NCBI GenBank assembly: GCA_033765345.1
Contig: JANRIC010000098.1
Span: 1-56,101 of the forward strand
Source: JANRIC01 sp033765345
GTDB taxonomy: Bacteria; Bacteroidota; Bacteroidia; Cytophagales; Microscillaceae
DNA: 56,101 nt
Reading direction: 5' to 3'
The first letter of the stretch is position 1; every line of letters starts with the position of its first letter. Under the pieces are notes generated by a model, which worked only from the letters and a program-made list of their open reading frames with translations, had not been told where the DNA came from and did no database searches. This document shows, piece by piece, positions 1 through 8,908 of this stretch. Position numbers and translations under genes: made by a program.

Positions 1-135
1 AAGCAATTAAAGCAATTAAAGCAATTAAAGCAATTAAAGCAATTAAAGCAATTAAAGCAATTAAAGCAATTAAAGCAATTAAAGCAATTAAAGCAATTAA
101 AGCAATTAAAGCAATTAAAGCAATTAAAGCAATTA
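1..135. repeat. Tandem array, 9-bp unit AAGCAATTA, about 15 copies
   Basis: Fifteen perfect head-to-tail copies of a 9-bp unit run from the window edge, so the array may be longer. There is no unit-to-unit variation, which implies recent expansion or active homogenisation by slippage. Confidence 0.97.
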
Positions 136-155
136 AGGTGGAGAAGAAATTGTAG
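3..155 (+). CDS. Possible C-terminal tail of a gene entering from the left edge, (Ala-Ile-Lys)n
   Basis: The 9-bp tandem array is open on the plus strand in the frame starting at base 3. It reads as repeated Ala-Ile-Lys and then VEKKL and a TAG stop at 153-155, with a perfect hairpin (140-169) spanning the stop. A 9-bp unit keeps the reading frame when copies are gained or lost, which fits coding sequence. Against this, the frame starting at base 1 is also open (Lys-Gln-Leu repeats, running on to about base 303), and nothing upstream is visible. It may therefore be intergenic satellite. Low confidence. Confidence 0.25.
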   Translation, partial: AIKAIKAIKAIKAIKAIKAIKAIKAIKAIKAIKAIKAIKAIKAIKVEKKL

Positions 156-169
156 TCAATTTCTTCTCC
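140..169. terminator. Perfect 13-bp hairpin between two tandem arrays
   Basis: The arm GGAGAAGAAATTG (140-152), a 4-nt loop, and its exact reverse complement (157-169) form a strong stem. There is no long T-tract on either side, so intrinsic termination is uncertain. It lies 77 bases past the stop of the minus-strand ligase gene and also spans a possible plus-strand stop at 153-155. Confidence 0.5.
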
Positions 170-174
170 TGAAA

Positions 175-246
175 CTCAACACCCAACACCCAACACCCAA
201 CACCCAACACCCAACACCCAACACCCAACACCCAACACCCAACACC
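175..246. repeat. Tandem array, 7-bp unit CAACACC, about 10 copies
   Basis: Roughly ten perfect copies of a 7-bp unit abut the stop codon of the minus-strand AMP-ligase gene. Because the unit is not a multiple of three, copy changes would shift the frame of any readthrough. Located at the 3' end of the ligase gene, it could only act on mRNA end formation or stability. Confidence 0.95.
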
Positions 247-1956
247 TCACTCCCAAATAATACTTTCTTTTTGTTCAAACCATGTATTAAGGCGTTCGCC
301 GTAGACGTCTTCCAGGACATTACGTTTTACTTTCAGGGTAGGCGTAAGCATGTTGTTCTCAATAGTCCAGGCATCTTTGGTGATGATAACTTTTTCTACT
401 TTTTCGTGCGAGAGTACCGTATGATTTACGGCTTTTCGGGTAGCTTCTAGGCTTTCTATAAGAGCGATTCGGTCATTTTGGGCTAATTTCATCCCCATAT
501 CCGACAGCACGACCAATGCCACGGGCTGAGGCAATCCACGCCCGACGATACAAATCTGCTCTACAAAATTATTGGTAGCATAACCTGCCTCAATAGGACC
601 AGGTACGATAAACTCACCTTTAGACCCTTTAAACTGATCTTTGACCCTACCTGTGATTTTTAAGAAGCCCTGTGCATCCAGTTCGCCCATGTCTCCGGTA
701 TGCAACCAACCATTTTTGATGGTTTCAGCAGTTTTTTGGGGTTCTTTGTAGTAGCCTGTCATTAGCCAGTCGGCTTTCATGAGAATCTCTCCACTTTTGG
801 GATCGATCTTGATATCACAGTTGGGGTACGCTTGTCCTACGGTGCCGTTTTTGATATTTCCCTCGGGCATAGCTGTGCAAAGTCCTGCGTTTTCGGTCAT
901 TCCATAAGCTTCTAGAAGATACAAGCCAATTTTTTGATACCAGCTAATCAAACTAGCGGGCATTGGGGCGGCTGCGGTGATCATCACCCTTGCACTTGCC
1001 AGACCCAGTTTTTTCTGAATCTTCTTTTTAACGAGGCTTGAGAAAATAGGTATCTTCAGGTAACTGTCCAGTTTTTTCTGGGACATTTTGGACAGCACTC
1101 CTAGTTGGAACTTCGTCCAGATTCGAGGCACTGCAAAAAAATGTGTAGGCTGTACATCAGCTAGGTTTTTGGCAAATGTATCCAGAGATTCCACAAAAGA
1201 CACACTTCCGCCACTGTAAAGGCTACCTGCAAGCACAAAATTCCGCTCTGCTACGTGGCAAAGTGGCAAATAAGAAAAAAAGCGATTCTGAGGTGAATCA
1301 AACTTGCCCAAAGGGACGGAAGATTTTAATACATTGGCATAATTTAAAAAGGTATGCATCACTCCTTTAGGCATACCCGTAGTACCTGATGTATAAATAA
1401 TAGTGAATAAATTATCCAAATCTGGCAGGTATTCACCCTGGAAGGGTTCGTGTTGAGCGATCAGATCATCCCATTTCAAATAAGCTTCTTGCTCTGCTGG
1501 ACTTTCGGGAAAGGTAATACATCGTATATTTCCGGGGATACCCTCTTTCATGCCCTCCCAATTGTCTAACTTACCAATAAATAATACTTCAGCATCACTA
1601 TGAAGCAATACTTCCCCAAGTTTTTCTGCATCAAGTGTAGGGTAAAAAGGTACTGATACGTGACCGCTCATCATGATTGCCAAATCACACATAATCCAGT
1701 GTGCGCAATTTTTGGATACAAGCCCGATATTGCTTTTTTCGGGTAGATTCATGGCTTTTAAAGCACTTACGATGCGCCTTGCCTGATCGCCTACTTCTTT
1801 CCAGGTGTATTCCTTCCAGGTATCTCCGTAAGGCTGACGAAGATATACCTGGTTGGGTATCTTTTTTTCCCACTCATAAAAATACTCGATCAAAGGCTTT
1901 AATTTAAAATCTGTGGATGATGCCTTTCTTTGAGATTGTGCAACCTGATTTGTCAT
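247..1956 (-). CDS. AMP-forming acyl-CoA synthetase (long-chain fatty acid-CoA ligase type)
   Basis: A 569-aa member of the ANL adenylate-forming superfamily. Such enzymes adenylate a carboxylic acid with ATP and transfer the acyl group to CoA. The phosphate-binding loop YTSGTTGMPKG is at about residues 188-198. It is followed by the EAYGMTE motif that positions the adenylate and by the hinge region HTGDMGELDAQGFLKITGR. The overall pattern is closest to bacterial FadD15/FAA1-type long-chain ligases, which are about 570-600 aa, so the length is full. It is transcribed away from the cox genes across a 258-bp AT-rich gap. Substrate cannot be read from sequence, and a link to CO metabolism is not implied by the family. 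Confidence 0.9.
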   Translation of the reverse strand: MTNQVAQSQRKASSTDFKLKPLIEYFYEWEKKIPNQVYLRQPYGDTWKEYTWKEVGDQARRIVSALKAMNLPEKSNIGLVSKNCAHWIMCDLAIMMSGHVSVPFYPTLDAEKLGEVLLHSDAEVLFIGKLDNWEGMKEGIPGNIRCITFPESPAEQEAYLKWDDLIAQHEPFQGEYLPDLDNLFTIIYTSGTTGMPKGVMHTFLNYANVLKSSVPLGKFDSPQNRFFSYLPLCHVAERNFVLAGSLYSGGSVSFVESLDTFAKNLADVQPTHFFAVPRIWTKFQLGVLSKMSQKKLDSYLKIPIFSSLVKKKIQKKLGLASARVMITAAAPMPASLISWYQKIGLYLLEAYGMTENAGLCTAMPEGNIKNGTVGQAYPNCDIKIDPKSGEILMKADWLMTGYYKEPQKTAETIKNGWLHTGDMGELDAQGFLKITGRVKDQFKGSKGEFIVPGPIEAGYATNNFVEQICIVGRGLPQPVALVVLSDMGMKLAQNDRIALIESLEATRKAVNHTVLSHEKVEKVIITKDAWTIENNMLTPTLKVKRNVLEDVYGERLNTWFEQKESIIWE

Positions 1957-2214
1957 ATCTTATTATAATTCTGAGGTTTAATCTTTGTCAAATAATTTAC
2001 AAGGTATAAAATTATAAGTTTTTTTAGAAAAAATGGTTGATTCACACGAATAAATCCAAAAAAAATATGAATTATTTTAAAAATACAAAACATTTATTCC
2101 CTATATTGAATTTTATTAGTATTTAAAGAATAACTTGTAATTATTCAAATGATTTGTTTTATTCAAATTTCCATTAAAAAAAATGCATTTTCCCATTAAA
2201 AATTTTTAAAAAAT
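1957..2214. promoter_or_regulatory. Divergent promoter region between ligase gene and cox operon
   Basis: This 258-bp, very AT-rich gap separates two diverging genes and must hold both promoters. I could not find a convincing TTTG-N19-TAnnTTTG pair in either direction and saw no recognisable operator palindrome. The role is inferred from position only. Confidence 0.5.
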
Positions 2215-3081
2215 ATGATTCCTGCTTCTTTTGAGTATTTCAATCCCCAAACTTTGGACGAAGCCATTTCCCTATTGGAACAATACGGAGATGATGCCAA
2301 AATTATGTCCGGAGGACATAGCCTGATTCCGATGATGAAACTTAGACTCGCCAACCCGGAATACATCATTGACATCAATGACATACCCGGACTGAGTTAT
2401 ATCCGTGAAGAAGGTGGCTTTCTGAAAATCGGAGCACTGACCCGCGAAGCGGAACTGGAGCATTCCGAACTGATTAAATCCAAATATCACATCTTTTGTG
2501 ATGCTACCAAAGTAATCGCCGACCCTCAGGTGCGAAACCGGGGCACAATCGGGGGTAACCTGGCTCACGGCGACGCTGCCAATGACCACCCTGCCATTAT
2601 GCTGGCTATGAATGCTCAAATTGTTATTCAGGGACCCCAGGGCTCTCGTACCGTCCCAATGACCGATTTTATGCTTGGTTTTTATCAAACTGCCATCGAG
2701 CACGCTGAAATTTTGACCGAAATCCAAATCCCAATCCCGCCTCAGGGCAGCGGAGGTGCTTATCTGAAGCTAGAGCGTAAAGTAGGAGATTATGCCACCG
2801 CTGGCGTTGCCGTACAAGTAACCATTGAAAACAATACCTTTAAAAAGGTAGGGATCGGACTTACCAATGTCAGCCCGGTTCCGGTTAAAGTAACGGACGC
2901 CGAAAGTCACCTCACTGGCAAAACAATCTCAGATCAAATCATCCAAGAAGCAGCTCAAATGGCCTCAGATGCTTCTAGTCCGTCTCCTGACCTGCGTGGC
3001 TCCGAAGAATACAAAAGAGCCATGGTGCGAGTACTTACCCAAAGAGCTATCCGACGAGCCATCGAGGATGCCCAGGGTTAA
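2215..3081 (+). CDS. coxM: Aerobic CO dehydrogenase, medium (FAD-binding) subunit
   Basis: A 288-aa flavoprotein subunit that passes electrons from the 2Fe-2S clusters of CoxS through FAD to the quinone pool or another acceptor. The two FAD-binding motifs of the family are visible: SGGHSL at about residues 32-37 and TIGGNLAHGD at 111-120. The C-terminal CO-dehydrogenase flavoprotein domain occupies about 180-285. Length matches known CoxM proteins (about 288 aa). It is the first gene of a same-strand run with coxS and coxL in the classical M-S-L order. On its own the family also covers xanthine- and nicotinate-type hydroxylases; assignment as CO dehydrogenase rests on coxL. Confidence 0.93.
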   Translation: MIPASFEYFNPQTLDEAISLLEQYGDDAKIMSGGHSLIPMMKLRLANPEYIIDINDIPGLSYIREEGGFLKIGALTREAELEHSELIKSKYHIFCDATKVIADPQVRNRGTIGGNLAHGDAANDHPAIMLAMNAQIVIQGPQGSRTVPMTDFMLGFYQTAIEHAEILTEIQIPIPPQGSGGAYLKLERKVGDYATAGVAVQVTIENNTFKKVGIGLTNVSPVPVKVTDAESHLTGKTISDQIIQEAAQMASDASSPSPDLRGSEEYKRAMVRVLTQRAIRRAIEDAQG

Positions 3082-3159
3082 TAAAATAAAAATTTACAGG
3101 CTAAATCCCCAAAAAATTCAAAATTCTGTTGTAAAAAATTTAAGTATTGAAATACATCT

Positions 3160-3651
3160 ATGTCCAAAAAAACAATTACTTTTAGCATCAACGGGGCACA
3201 ACAAACCCTCGAAGTAGAACCACGCTTATTACTGGTTCACCTGATTAGAGAAGTTTTAAACCTCACCGGGACGCACATCGGTTGTGATACTTCCAACTGC
3301 GGTGCTTGCACTGTACTGGTAGACGGCAAATCCGTGAAATCCTGCACTATGTTAGCAGTGCAGGTCAATAACAAAGCCCTCCTTACCGTAGAAGGACTCG
3401 CCAATGAAACGGAATACCACCCTCTTCAGGAAGGTTTTAAAGAAGAACACGGCTTACATTGCGGATTCTGCACGCCTGGTATGCTGATGCGTGCTGTAGA
3501 GCTTCTTGAGCATAATCCCAATCCTACCGAAGACGAAATCCGATGGGGAATCTCCGGGAATCTTTGCCGATGCACCGGTTATGTCAATATTGTCAGGGCA
3601 ATTCAATATGCTGCCCAAAAAATGTCGGAAAAAACCCTGGCAGAGGCTTAG
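3160..3651 (+). CDS. coxS: Aerobic CO dehydrogenase, small (2x 2Fe-2S) subunit
   Basis: A 163-aa iron-sulfur subunit. The N-terminal plant-type ferredoxin domain has cluster ligands Cys42, Cys47, Cys50 and Cys62 (motif GCDTSNCGAC). The C-terminal four-helix domain carries the second cluster at Cys101, Cys104, Cys136 and Cys138 (CGFC and CRC). All eight cysteines of the family are present. It carries electrons from the molybdenum site of CoxL to FAD in CoxM. It follows coxM by 78 bp and precedes coxL by 68 bp. The length is normal. Confidence 0.95.
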   Translation: MSKKTITFSINGAQQTLEVEPRLLLVHLIREVLNLTGTHIGCDTSNCGACTVLVDGKSVKSCTMLAVQVNNKALLTVEGLANETEYHPLQEGFKEEHGLHCGFCTPGMLMRAVELLEHNPNPTEDEIRWGISGNLCRCTGYVNIVRAIQYAAQKMSEKTLAEA

Positions 3652-3719
3652 TTTTTAGCTGACTTTGATAGCTTATTTTACTGAAAATTAATTGGTCAAA
3701 AAAGAAATAATCACAATTT

Positions 3720-6086
3720 ATGACTTGTAAAACTTCCAAAGAAATCGGAGGCGTAGGCCACTCACTCAAACGCAAAGAAGATGCCCGTTTCCTGAAAGGT
3801 AGAGGAAACTATGTAGATGATATCAAGCTACCGGGTATGCTCTATATGGATATTGTAAGAAGCCCCTATGCCTATGCTAAAATATTGAGTATCAATGCTG
3901 AAGAAGCCTTGAAATTACCGGGTGTATTGGCCGTAATCACGGGAAAAGACCTGGCTCAGTACAATCTTCACTGGATGCCCACCTTGATGTCCGACACACA
4001 AATGGTACTCCCTACCGATACCGTGATGTATCAGGCACAGGAAGTAGCGGCTGTCATCGCTACCGATCGCTACATCGCTGCCGATGCCATCGAGCTCGTA
4101 GAGGTAGAATACGAAGTAATGGATCCAGTCATCAATCCTTTCAAATCTCTTGACCCAGATGCGCCTGTGCTAAGAGCCGACAAAGAAGGCAAAACCGATA
4201 ACCACATCTTCCATTGGGAGGTAGGTGATCGCGACGGAACAGATGAAATTTTTAAAAATGCAGACATTACGGTAAAAGAACAGATTTACATCCCTCGTAT
4301 TCACGTGGCTTCTATCGAGACCTGCGGCTGTGTGGCCAGTTATGATAAAGTCAAACAACACATGACCATTTACCTGACTACACAAGCACCCCACGCCATT
4401 CGTACCGTAGTAGCTTTGGTAGCTGGGCACGTAGGTTTGTCAGAAGAACGAATCAGGGTGGTATCACCTGATATTGGCGGGGGTTTTGGAGGTAAAGTAC
4501 CCGTTTATCCTGGTTATGTGATTGCCGTGGCAGCCTCTTTCCTCATTGGAAAGCCTGTAAAATGGATTGAAGATCGTTCTGAAAACCTTCAGGCGGATTC
4601 TTTTGCAAGGGATTATCACATGACCTGCGAATTGGCAGCTACCAAAGACGGTAAAATTCAGGCATTACGCATCAAAACACTGGCAGACCACGGCTACACG
4701 GATGCAGCCGCCAACCCATCTAAATTCCCCGCCGGAATGTTCTCGATCTGTACCGGATCTTATGATATGAAAACTGCCTTTACAGAACTGGATGCCGTTT
4801 ACACCAACAAACCGCCAGGGGGAGTTGCTTATCGTTGTTCTTTCCGGGTGACAGAAGCCGCTCACGCCATCGAGCGGATGGTAGATCGCCTTGCCCTGGA
4901 AATGAAAATTGACCCGGCAGAGCTTCGTTTTAAGAACTTTATCAAAAAAGAAGACTTCCCTTATCAATCCGCTCTGGGTTGGGAATATGACAGTGGAGAT
5001 TATGAAGCCGCCCTCAAACTCGCCATGGAAAAAATCGGCTATGATGAACTTCGCAAAGAACAAGCTGAAAAACGTGCCAAAGGCGAATTGATGGGTATTG
5101 GTATCTCGAGCTTTACCGAAATCGTAGGCGCAGGACCATCCAAAGATTTTGATATCCTCGGTATCAAAATGTTTGATAGCTGTGAAATCCGAGTTCACCC
5201 CACAGGAAAAGCCATTGCACGCTTCGGTACCAAATCTCAAGGACAAGGTCACGAAACCACTTACGCCCAAATCATTGCCGAAGAACTCGGCATCCCCGCC
5301 GATCACATCGCCATTGAAGAAGGTGATACCGATACAGCCCCTTACGGACTAGGTACCTATGCCAGCCGCAGTACGCCTACCGCCGGCGCCGCAGCTACCA
5401 AAGCCGCCCGCAAGCTCCGAGATAAAGCCAAAAAAATCGCTGCTTACCTCTTGGAAGTAAGTGAAGAAGATTTGGAATGGGAACCAGGCAAATTCTTCGT
5501 CAAAGGTGCCCCAGAAAAGGCTAAAACCATCCAGGAAATCGTCTTTGCGGCTTATACCAATCACCCCCAGGGTATGGAGGCAGGTTTTGAAGCTACGCAT
5601 TACTACGATCCGCCAAATCTGACTTTCCCCTTCGGCTCTTATATCTGTGTCGTGGATATCGACCGCGGAACAGGTGAAGTCAAAATCCGTCGCTTCGTAG
5701 CCGTAGATGACTGCGGAACGATCATCAACCCAATGATTGTAGAAGGGCAAATTCACGGGGGGCTGACTCAGGGTCTTGCGCCTGCCTTGTACGAAGAGCT
5801 GATCTATGATGAAGAAGGCAACATCCTAAATGGGACATTTATGGACTACCTCGTGCCTACTGCCGTAGAAACCCCCCACTGGGAAACCGACAAGACCTGC
5901 ACGCCTTCACCACACCATCCCATCGGTGCTAAGGGCGTTGGTGAATCGGCCACTGTGGGTGCCCCACCAGCCATTGCCAATGCCGTAGTGGATGCTCTTT
6001 CGCACCTGGGCGTGACACACATCGATATACCGATTAGTGCCGCCAAAGTATGGCAAATTCTACACGAAAAAGGTGTGGCAGAATAA
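3720..6086 (+). CDS. coxL: Form I aerobic CO dehydrogenase, large (Mo-Cu) catalytic subunit
   Basis: A 788-aa molybdenum hydroxylase large subunit. The diagnostic active-site loop AYRCSFR lies at about residues 370-376. In the Oligotropha enzyme the matching cysteine (Cys388) binds copper of the Mo-S-Cu centre, and form II (BMS-type) enzymes have AYRGAGR instead. Here Cys373 is present, so this is the form I type that oxidises CO to CO2. The conserved catalytic glutamate is in AKGVGES (Glu742, matching Glu763). A glycine-rich cofactor motif, GGGFGGK, lies at about 257. Length agrees with the family (about 780-810). The stop is followed by a strong hairpin (6092-6131) that separates coxMSL from coxG-D-E-F. 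Confidence 0.95.
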   Translation: MTCKTSKEIGGVGHSLKRKEDARFLKGRGNYVDDIKLPGMLYMDIVRSPYAYAKILSINAEEALKLPGVLAVITGKDLAQYNLHWMPTLMSDTQMVLPTDTVMYQAQEVAAVIATDRYIAADAIELVEVEYEVMDPVINPFKSLDPDAPVLRADKEGKTDNHIFHWEVGDRDGTDEIFKNADITVKEQIYIPRIHVASIETCGCVASYDKVKQHMTIYLTTQAPHAIRTVVALVAGHVGLSEERIRVVSPDIGGGFGGKVPVYPGYVIAVAASFLIGKPVKWIEDRSENLQADSFARDYHMTCELAATKDGKIQALRIKTLADHGYTDAAANPSKFPAGMFSICTGSYDMKTAFTELDAVYTNKPPGGVAYRCSFRVTEAAHAIERMVDRLALEMKIDPAELRFKNFIKKEDFPYQSALGWEYDSGDYEAALKLAMEKIGYDELRKEQAEKRAKGELMGIGISSFTEIVGAGPSKDFDILGIKMFDSCEIRVHPTGKAIARFGTKSQGQGHETTYAQIIAEELGIPADHIAIEEGDTDTAPYGLGTYASRSTPTAGAAATKAARKLRDKAKKIAAYLLEVSEEDLEWEPGKFFVKGAPEKAKTIQEIVFAAYTNHPQGMEAGFEATHYYDPPNLTFPFGSYICVVDIDRGTGEVKIRRFVAVDDCGTIINPMIVEGQIHGGLTQGLAPALYEELIYDEEGNILNGTFMDYLVPTAVETPHWETDKTCTPSPHHPIGAKGVGESATVGAPPAIANAVVDALSHLGVTHIDIPISAAKVWQILHEKGVAE

Positions 6087-6091
6087 AAATA

Positions 6092-6131
6092 AACACATTC
6101 GGAGGGGCTTTCCAGTCCATCCGAATGTGTT
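6092..6131 (+). terminator. Hairpin between coxL and coxG (terminator or attenuator)
   Basis: A 12-bp perfect stem (AACACATTCGGA at 6092-6103 with its complement at 6120-6131) is followed by TTTGTT. It starts 6 bases past the coxL stop. It probably ends or thins the coxMSL transcript or protects its 3' end, so structural subunits and accessory genes could be made in different amounts. Confidence 0.7.
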
Positions 6132-6247
6132 TTGTTAAAAAATTTCTTGTAAATATTAAACAAATTGATTTTTTTGCACCTAGGTTTTATAAACATAAAA
6201 CTTTTATCTCAAAAAAATTATTCAAAACTCTAGTAATATTTTGATCA

Positions 6248-6850
6248 ATGAAAGCAAAAATTGACAAAAAATTTGAAGTTGAGCAGGACATCCAAACCGT
6301 TTGGAAATTTATCAGCGATCCGCACAAAGTCGTAACCTGTGTACCCGGAGCGCAAATTACCGAGCAAATTGATGATAGAAATTATGTAGGTACAGTAAGC
6401 CTTCAGGTAGGCCCAGTGAAGACTAGCTACAAAGGTGAGGTAACTATTGCCCGACTAGAAGACGATAAATACGAAATGGAAATCATTGGCAAAGGAACCG
6501 ATACCAAAGGTAAAGGAAATGCAGGCATGGTGCTTATCGGTACACTTTCCAAAAACGACCGAGGATTGACCGAAGTGATCAACTCTATGGAAGTAAGCGT
6601 ATCTGGTAAATTGGCTCAATTTGGCTCCCGTATGATTGTAGACGTAACCGACCAAGTATTCGGACAATTCATTGACAATGTCAAAAACCAACTAAAAGCC
6701 ATTGAGGAGGCTCAAAAAGCTTCAGGAGAAGGACAAGCATTTGTGCCGCCACCGGCTCAAGAAGCTAAACCACTCAAGGCTTTACCGCTTTTGTTTTCTA
6801 TTATTCTGGGATATATCATGCGCCTTTTCGGTAGAAAACCCAAATCTTAA
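6248..6850 (+). CDS. coxG: CoxG-family CO dehydrogenase membrane-recruitment protein
   Basis: A 200-aa SRPBCC-fold protein of the CoxG family. The N-terminal about 150 residues form the ligand-binding-type domain, with the typical start of a short basic stretch and EQDIQTVWKFISDP. A Pro/Ala-rich linker (about 155-175) leads to a hydrophobic C-terminal segment, LPLLFSIILGYIMRLFG, that could bind the membrane. In Oligotropha CoxG is needed to anchor CO dehydrogenase to the inner membrane; later work links the family to quinone handling. The length is like CoxG (about 205). It lies 161 bp after coxL, beyond a hairpin, and 29 bp before coxD. Confidence 0.88.
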   Translation: MKAKIDKKFEVEQDIQTVWKFISDPHKVVTCVPGAQITEQIDDRNYVGTVSLQVGPVKTSYKGEVTIARLEDDKYEMEIIGKGTDTKGKGNAGMVLIGTLSKNDRGLTEVINSMEVSVSGKLAQFGSRMIVDVTDQVFGQFIDNVKNQLKAIEEAQKASGEGQAFVPPPAQEAKPLKALPLLFSIILGYIMRLFGRKPKS

Positions 6851-6879
6851 AATATGTCGCTCAAGAGAATCTCTAAAAT

Positions 6880-7767
6880 ATGAATATTTCAGAACTTGAA
6901 ACCATAGAGCAGATTATTGAAGGATTTGAAAGTAAAGGTTATGTGATGGATACTGAACTGGCCACCATAGTCTTTCTTTTATTAAAATTACAAAAACCTC
7001 TGCTCATCGAGGGACATACCGGGGTAGGTAAAACGGAATTGGCCAATCAATTAGCCAACTTCTTAGATACCGAACTCATTCGCCTGCAATGTTATGAAGG
7101 GCTTGATTTGGGTTCGGCTGTGTATGAGTGGAATTATCAAAAACAATTGTTGACCATCAAAATTCAGGAACAAAGCCAAAAAACCGAAGCAGAAAAAGAG
7201 CGACATATCTTCAGTGATGAATTTCTGATGGAGCGCCCTTTGCTAAAATCTATTCGGGCTGATAAACCGGTGGTACTGCTAATTGATGAAATTGACCGCA
7301 GTGATGAGGAATTTGAGGCCTTTCTTTTGGAATTGCTCTCAGCCTTTCAAATCAGTATCCCCGAACTGGGCACTATCAAAGCCAAACACATCCCGTTTGT
7401 GATTCTGACCTCGAATCGTAGCCGGGAACTGGGAGATGCCCTAAAGCGAAGATGCTTGTACTATTGGGTGGATTATCCAGATTTGGAAAAGGAGCTGAAA
7501 ATCTTGCAAAAACGATTGCCGCACATTGAAGAAGACCTCTCTATGCAGATTGTACAGTTTGTCCAGAAAATCCGAAAATTACGCCTCAGTAAAACTCCAG
7601 GTATCGCCGAAACCCTCGACTGGGCGCAGGGACTCCTGGCATTGGGCAAAAAAGAACTGGATCCTGCAACTGTCAAACTAACCCAGGGTTGTCTGCTCAA
7701 ATCTAGTGAAGATGCAGAACTGCTAGCAAGTGAAGATGTTAGGAAATTTATAGAAAACATCCCCTGA
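6880..7767 (+). CDS. coxD: MoxR-type AAA+ ATPase, CO dehydrogenase maturation factor
   Basis: A 295-aa AAA+ ATPase of the MoxR/CoxD group, identical in length to Oligotropha CoxD as I recall it. Walker A is GHTGVGKT at 45-52, Walker B is LLIDEID at 133-139, and an arginine-rich stretch LKRRCLYYWVDYP follows near 190-200. CoxD is known to be required for sulfuration and copper insertion at the Mo centre and acts with the VWA protein CoxE. Here coxE follows after only 10 bp, so the two are certainly co-transcribed. Confidence 0.92.
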   Translation: MNISELETIEQIIEGFESKGYVMDTELATIVFLLLKLQKPLLIEGHTGVGKTELANQLANFLDTELIRLQCYEGLDLGSAVYEWNYQKQLLTIKIQEQSQKTEAEKERHIFSDEFLMERPLLKSIRADKPVVLLIDEIDRSDEEFEAFLLELLSAFQISIPELGTIKAKHIPFVILTSNRSRELGDALKRRCLYYWVDYPDLEKELKILQKRLPHIEEDLSMQIVQFVQKIRKLRLSKTPGIAETLDWAQGLLALGKKELDPATVKLTQGCLLKSSEDAELLASEDVRKFIENIP

Positions 7768-7777
7768 AATAATTCTT

Positions 7778-8908
7778 ATGGAATTCGGAATTACTGAACA
7801 TATCATCCGATTCAGTCATTATCTGCGACAGAAGGGGCTTTCAGTAGGCGTTAAAGAGAGCCTCGAAGCCCTGGAAGCTGCCCGTTTGGGGGTAATTTTG
7901 GATGCAAATGTTTTTAAATATGCCCTTAAATCCATTTTCTGCACCTCTGAAAAAGAGAGTCGTATCTTCGAAGAATTGTTTGCCGCTTACTGGCAAAAAA
8001 AGCTCGAGAAGGGGCAAAAAAAAATTCTGGATCACCGGGAGCGTATCATCCGGCACGAACACAAAAAAGCTTCTTTGCTCTTTCTGGGTAAACAAAATAC
8101 AGAAAAACGCACCGAGTCCGAGCTGGAAAGCCAAAGCATTACAGGAGCAAGCCGGGTAGAAAAAATGACCCGTACCGATTTCAGCAAGATTGAAGAAGTA
8201 GACAGTGAATTTCTGGAAGCACTGGCGCAGAAACTCTGGCGGCAGATGAATCAACGCCTGAGTCGTCGATTTAAGCTAGCCCCCAAAAGCGGTCAGGTAG
8301 ACCTACGCCGTACCATCCGCAAGAATATCCAAAATGGAGGTGAAATGATCGATCTGCACCGCAAAAAACGAAAAAAACGCAAACCAAGCCTGGTCGTTTT
8401 GCTTGATGTGAGTGGCTCTATGGATAAATATAGCCTTTTTTTACTTCGTTTTATATATGCTTTGCAAGGTAATTTTGAAAGACTAGAAGCTTTTTTATTC
8501 AGCACTCGGATTACGCCGATTACGGATTTATTGAAAAATAAAACCCTAACACAAAACCTCTCCCTGCTCTCCGAAAGAGCCGATTTTTGGTCTTCGGGTA
8601 CTAAGATCGGCAGTTGTTTTGAAGATTTTAACCGCCATTATTCCAACCATTGCCTGAATAGCAATTCCATTGTGATTATTCTCAGTGATGGGTTGGATAC
8701 CGGCGAACCGGAAATACTGGGGTATGAACTGGGTAAAATCGCCCGAAAAGCACGCAAACTCATCTGGCTCAATCCTCTCAAAGGAATGAACAATTATGAA
8801 CCCCTGGCACGTGGGATGCAAAGCGCGCTGCCACATTTGGATGTCTTCCAATCGGCACACAATCTTGAAAGTTTATTAGCACTCGAAAAATATTTGGAAA
8901 ATGTTTGA
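7778..8908 (+). CDS. coxE: VWA-domain protein, CO dehydrogenase maturation factor
   Basis: A 376-aa CoxE-family protein. The N-terminal half is helical and charged. It contains the family stretch VDLRRTIRKNIQNGGEM at about 174-190. The C-terminal half is a von Willebrand A domain with the metal-ion-dependent adhesion motif DVSGSM (Asp210, Ser212, Ser214). VWA proteins of this class pair with MoxR ATPases to remodel metalloenzymes. The start lies 10 bp after coxD, and the end overlaps the coxF start by 8 bp, indicating translational coupling. Confidence 0.9.
   Translation: MEFGITEHIIRFSHYLRQKGLSVGVKESLEALEAARLGVILDANVFKYALKSIFCTSEKESRIFEELFAAYWQKKLEKGQKKILDHRERIIRHEHKKASLLFLGKQNTEKRTESELESQSITGASRVEKMTRTDFSKIEEVDSEFLEALAQKLWRQMNQRLSRRFKLAPKSGQVDLRRTIRKNIQNGGEMIDLHRKKRKKRKPSLVVLLDVSGSMDKYSLFLLRFIYALQGNFERLEAFLFSTRITPITDLLKNKTLTQNLSLLSERADFWSSGTKIGSCFEDFNRHYSNHCLNSNSIVIILSDGLDTGEPEILGYELGKIARKARKLIWLNPLKGMNNYEPLARGMQSALPHLDVFQSAHNLESLLALEKYLENV

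Noticed and set aside
1957..2214. Molybdenum-cofactor riboswitch before coxM
   Set aside because: I saw no conserved stem pattern of that RNA in the AT-rich gap.
5349..5756. Long frames antisense to coxL and other GC-richer genes
   Set aside because: They lie fully inside well-supported genes in another frame and show no family motifs.
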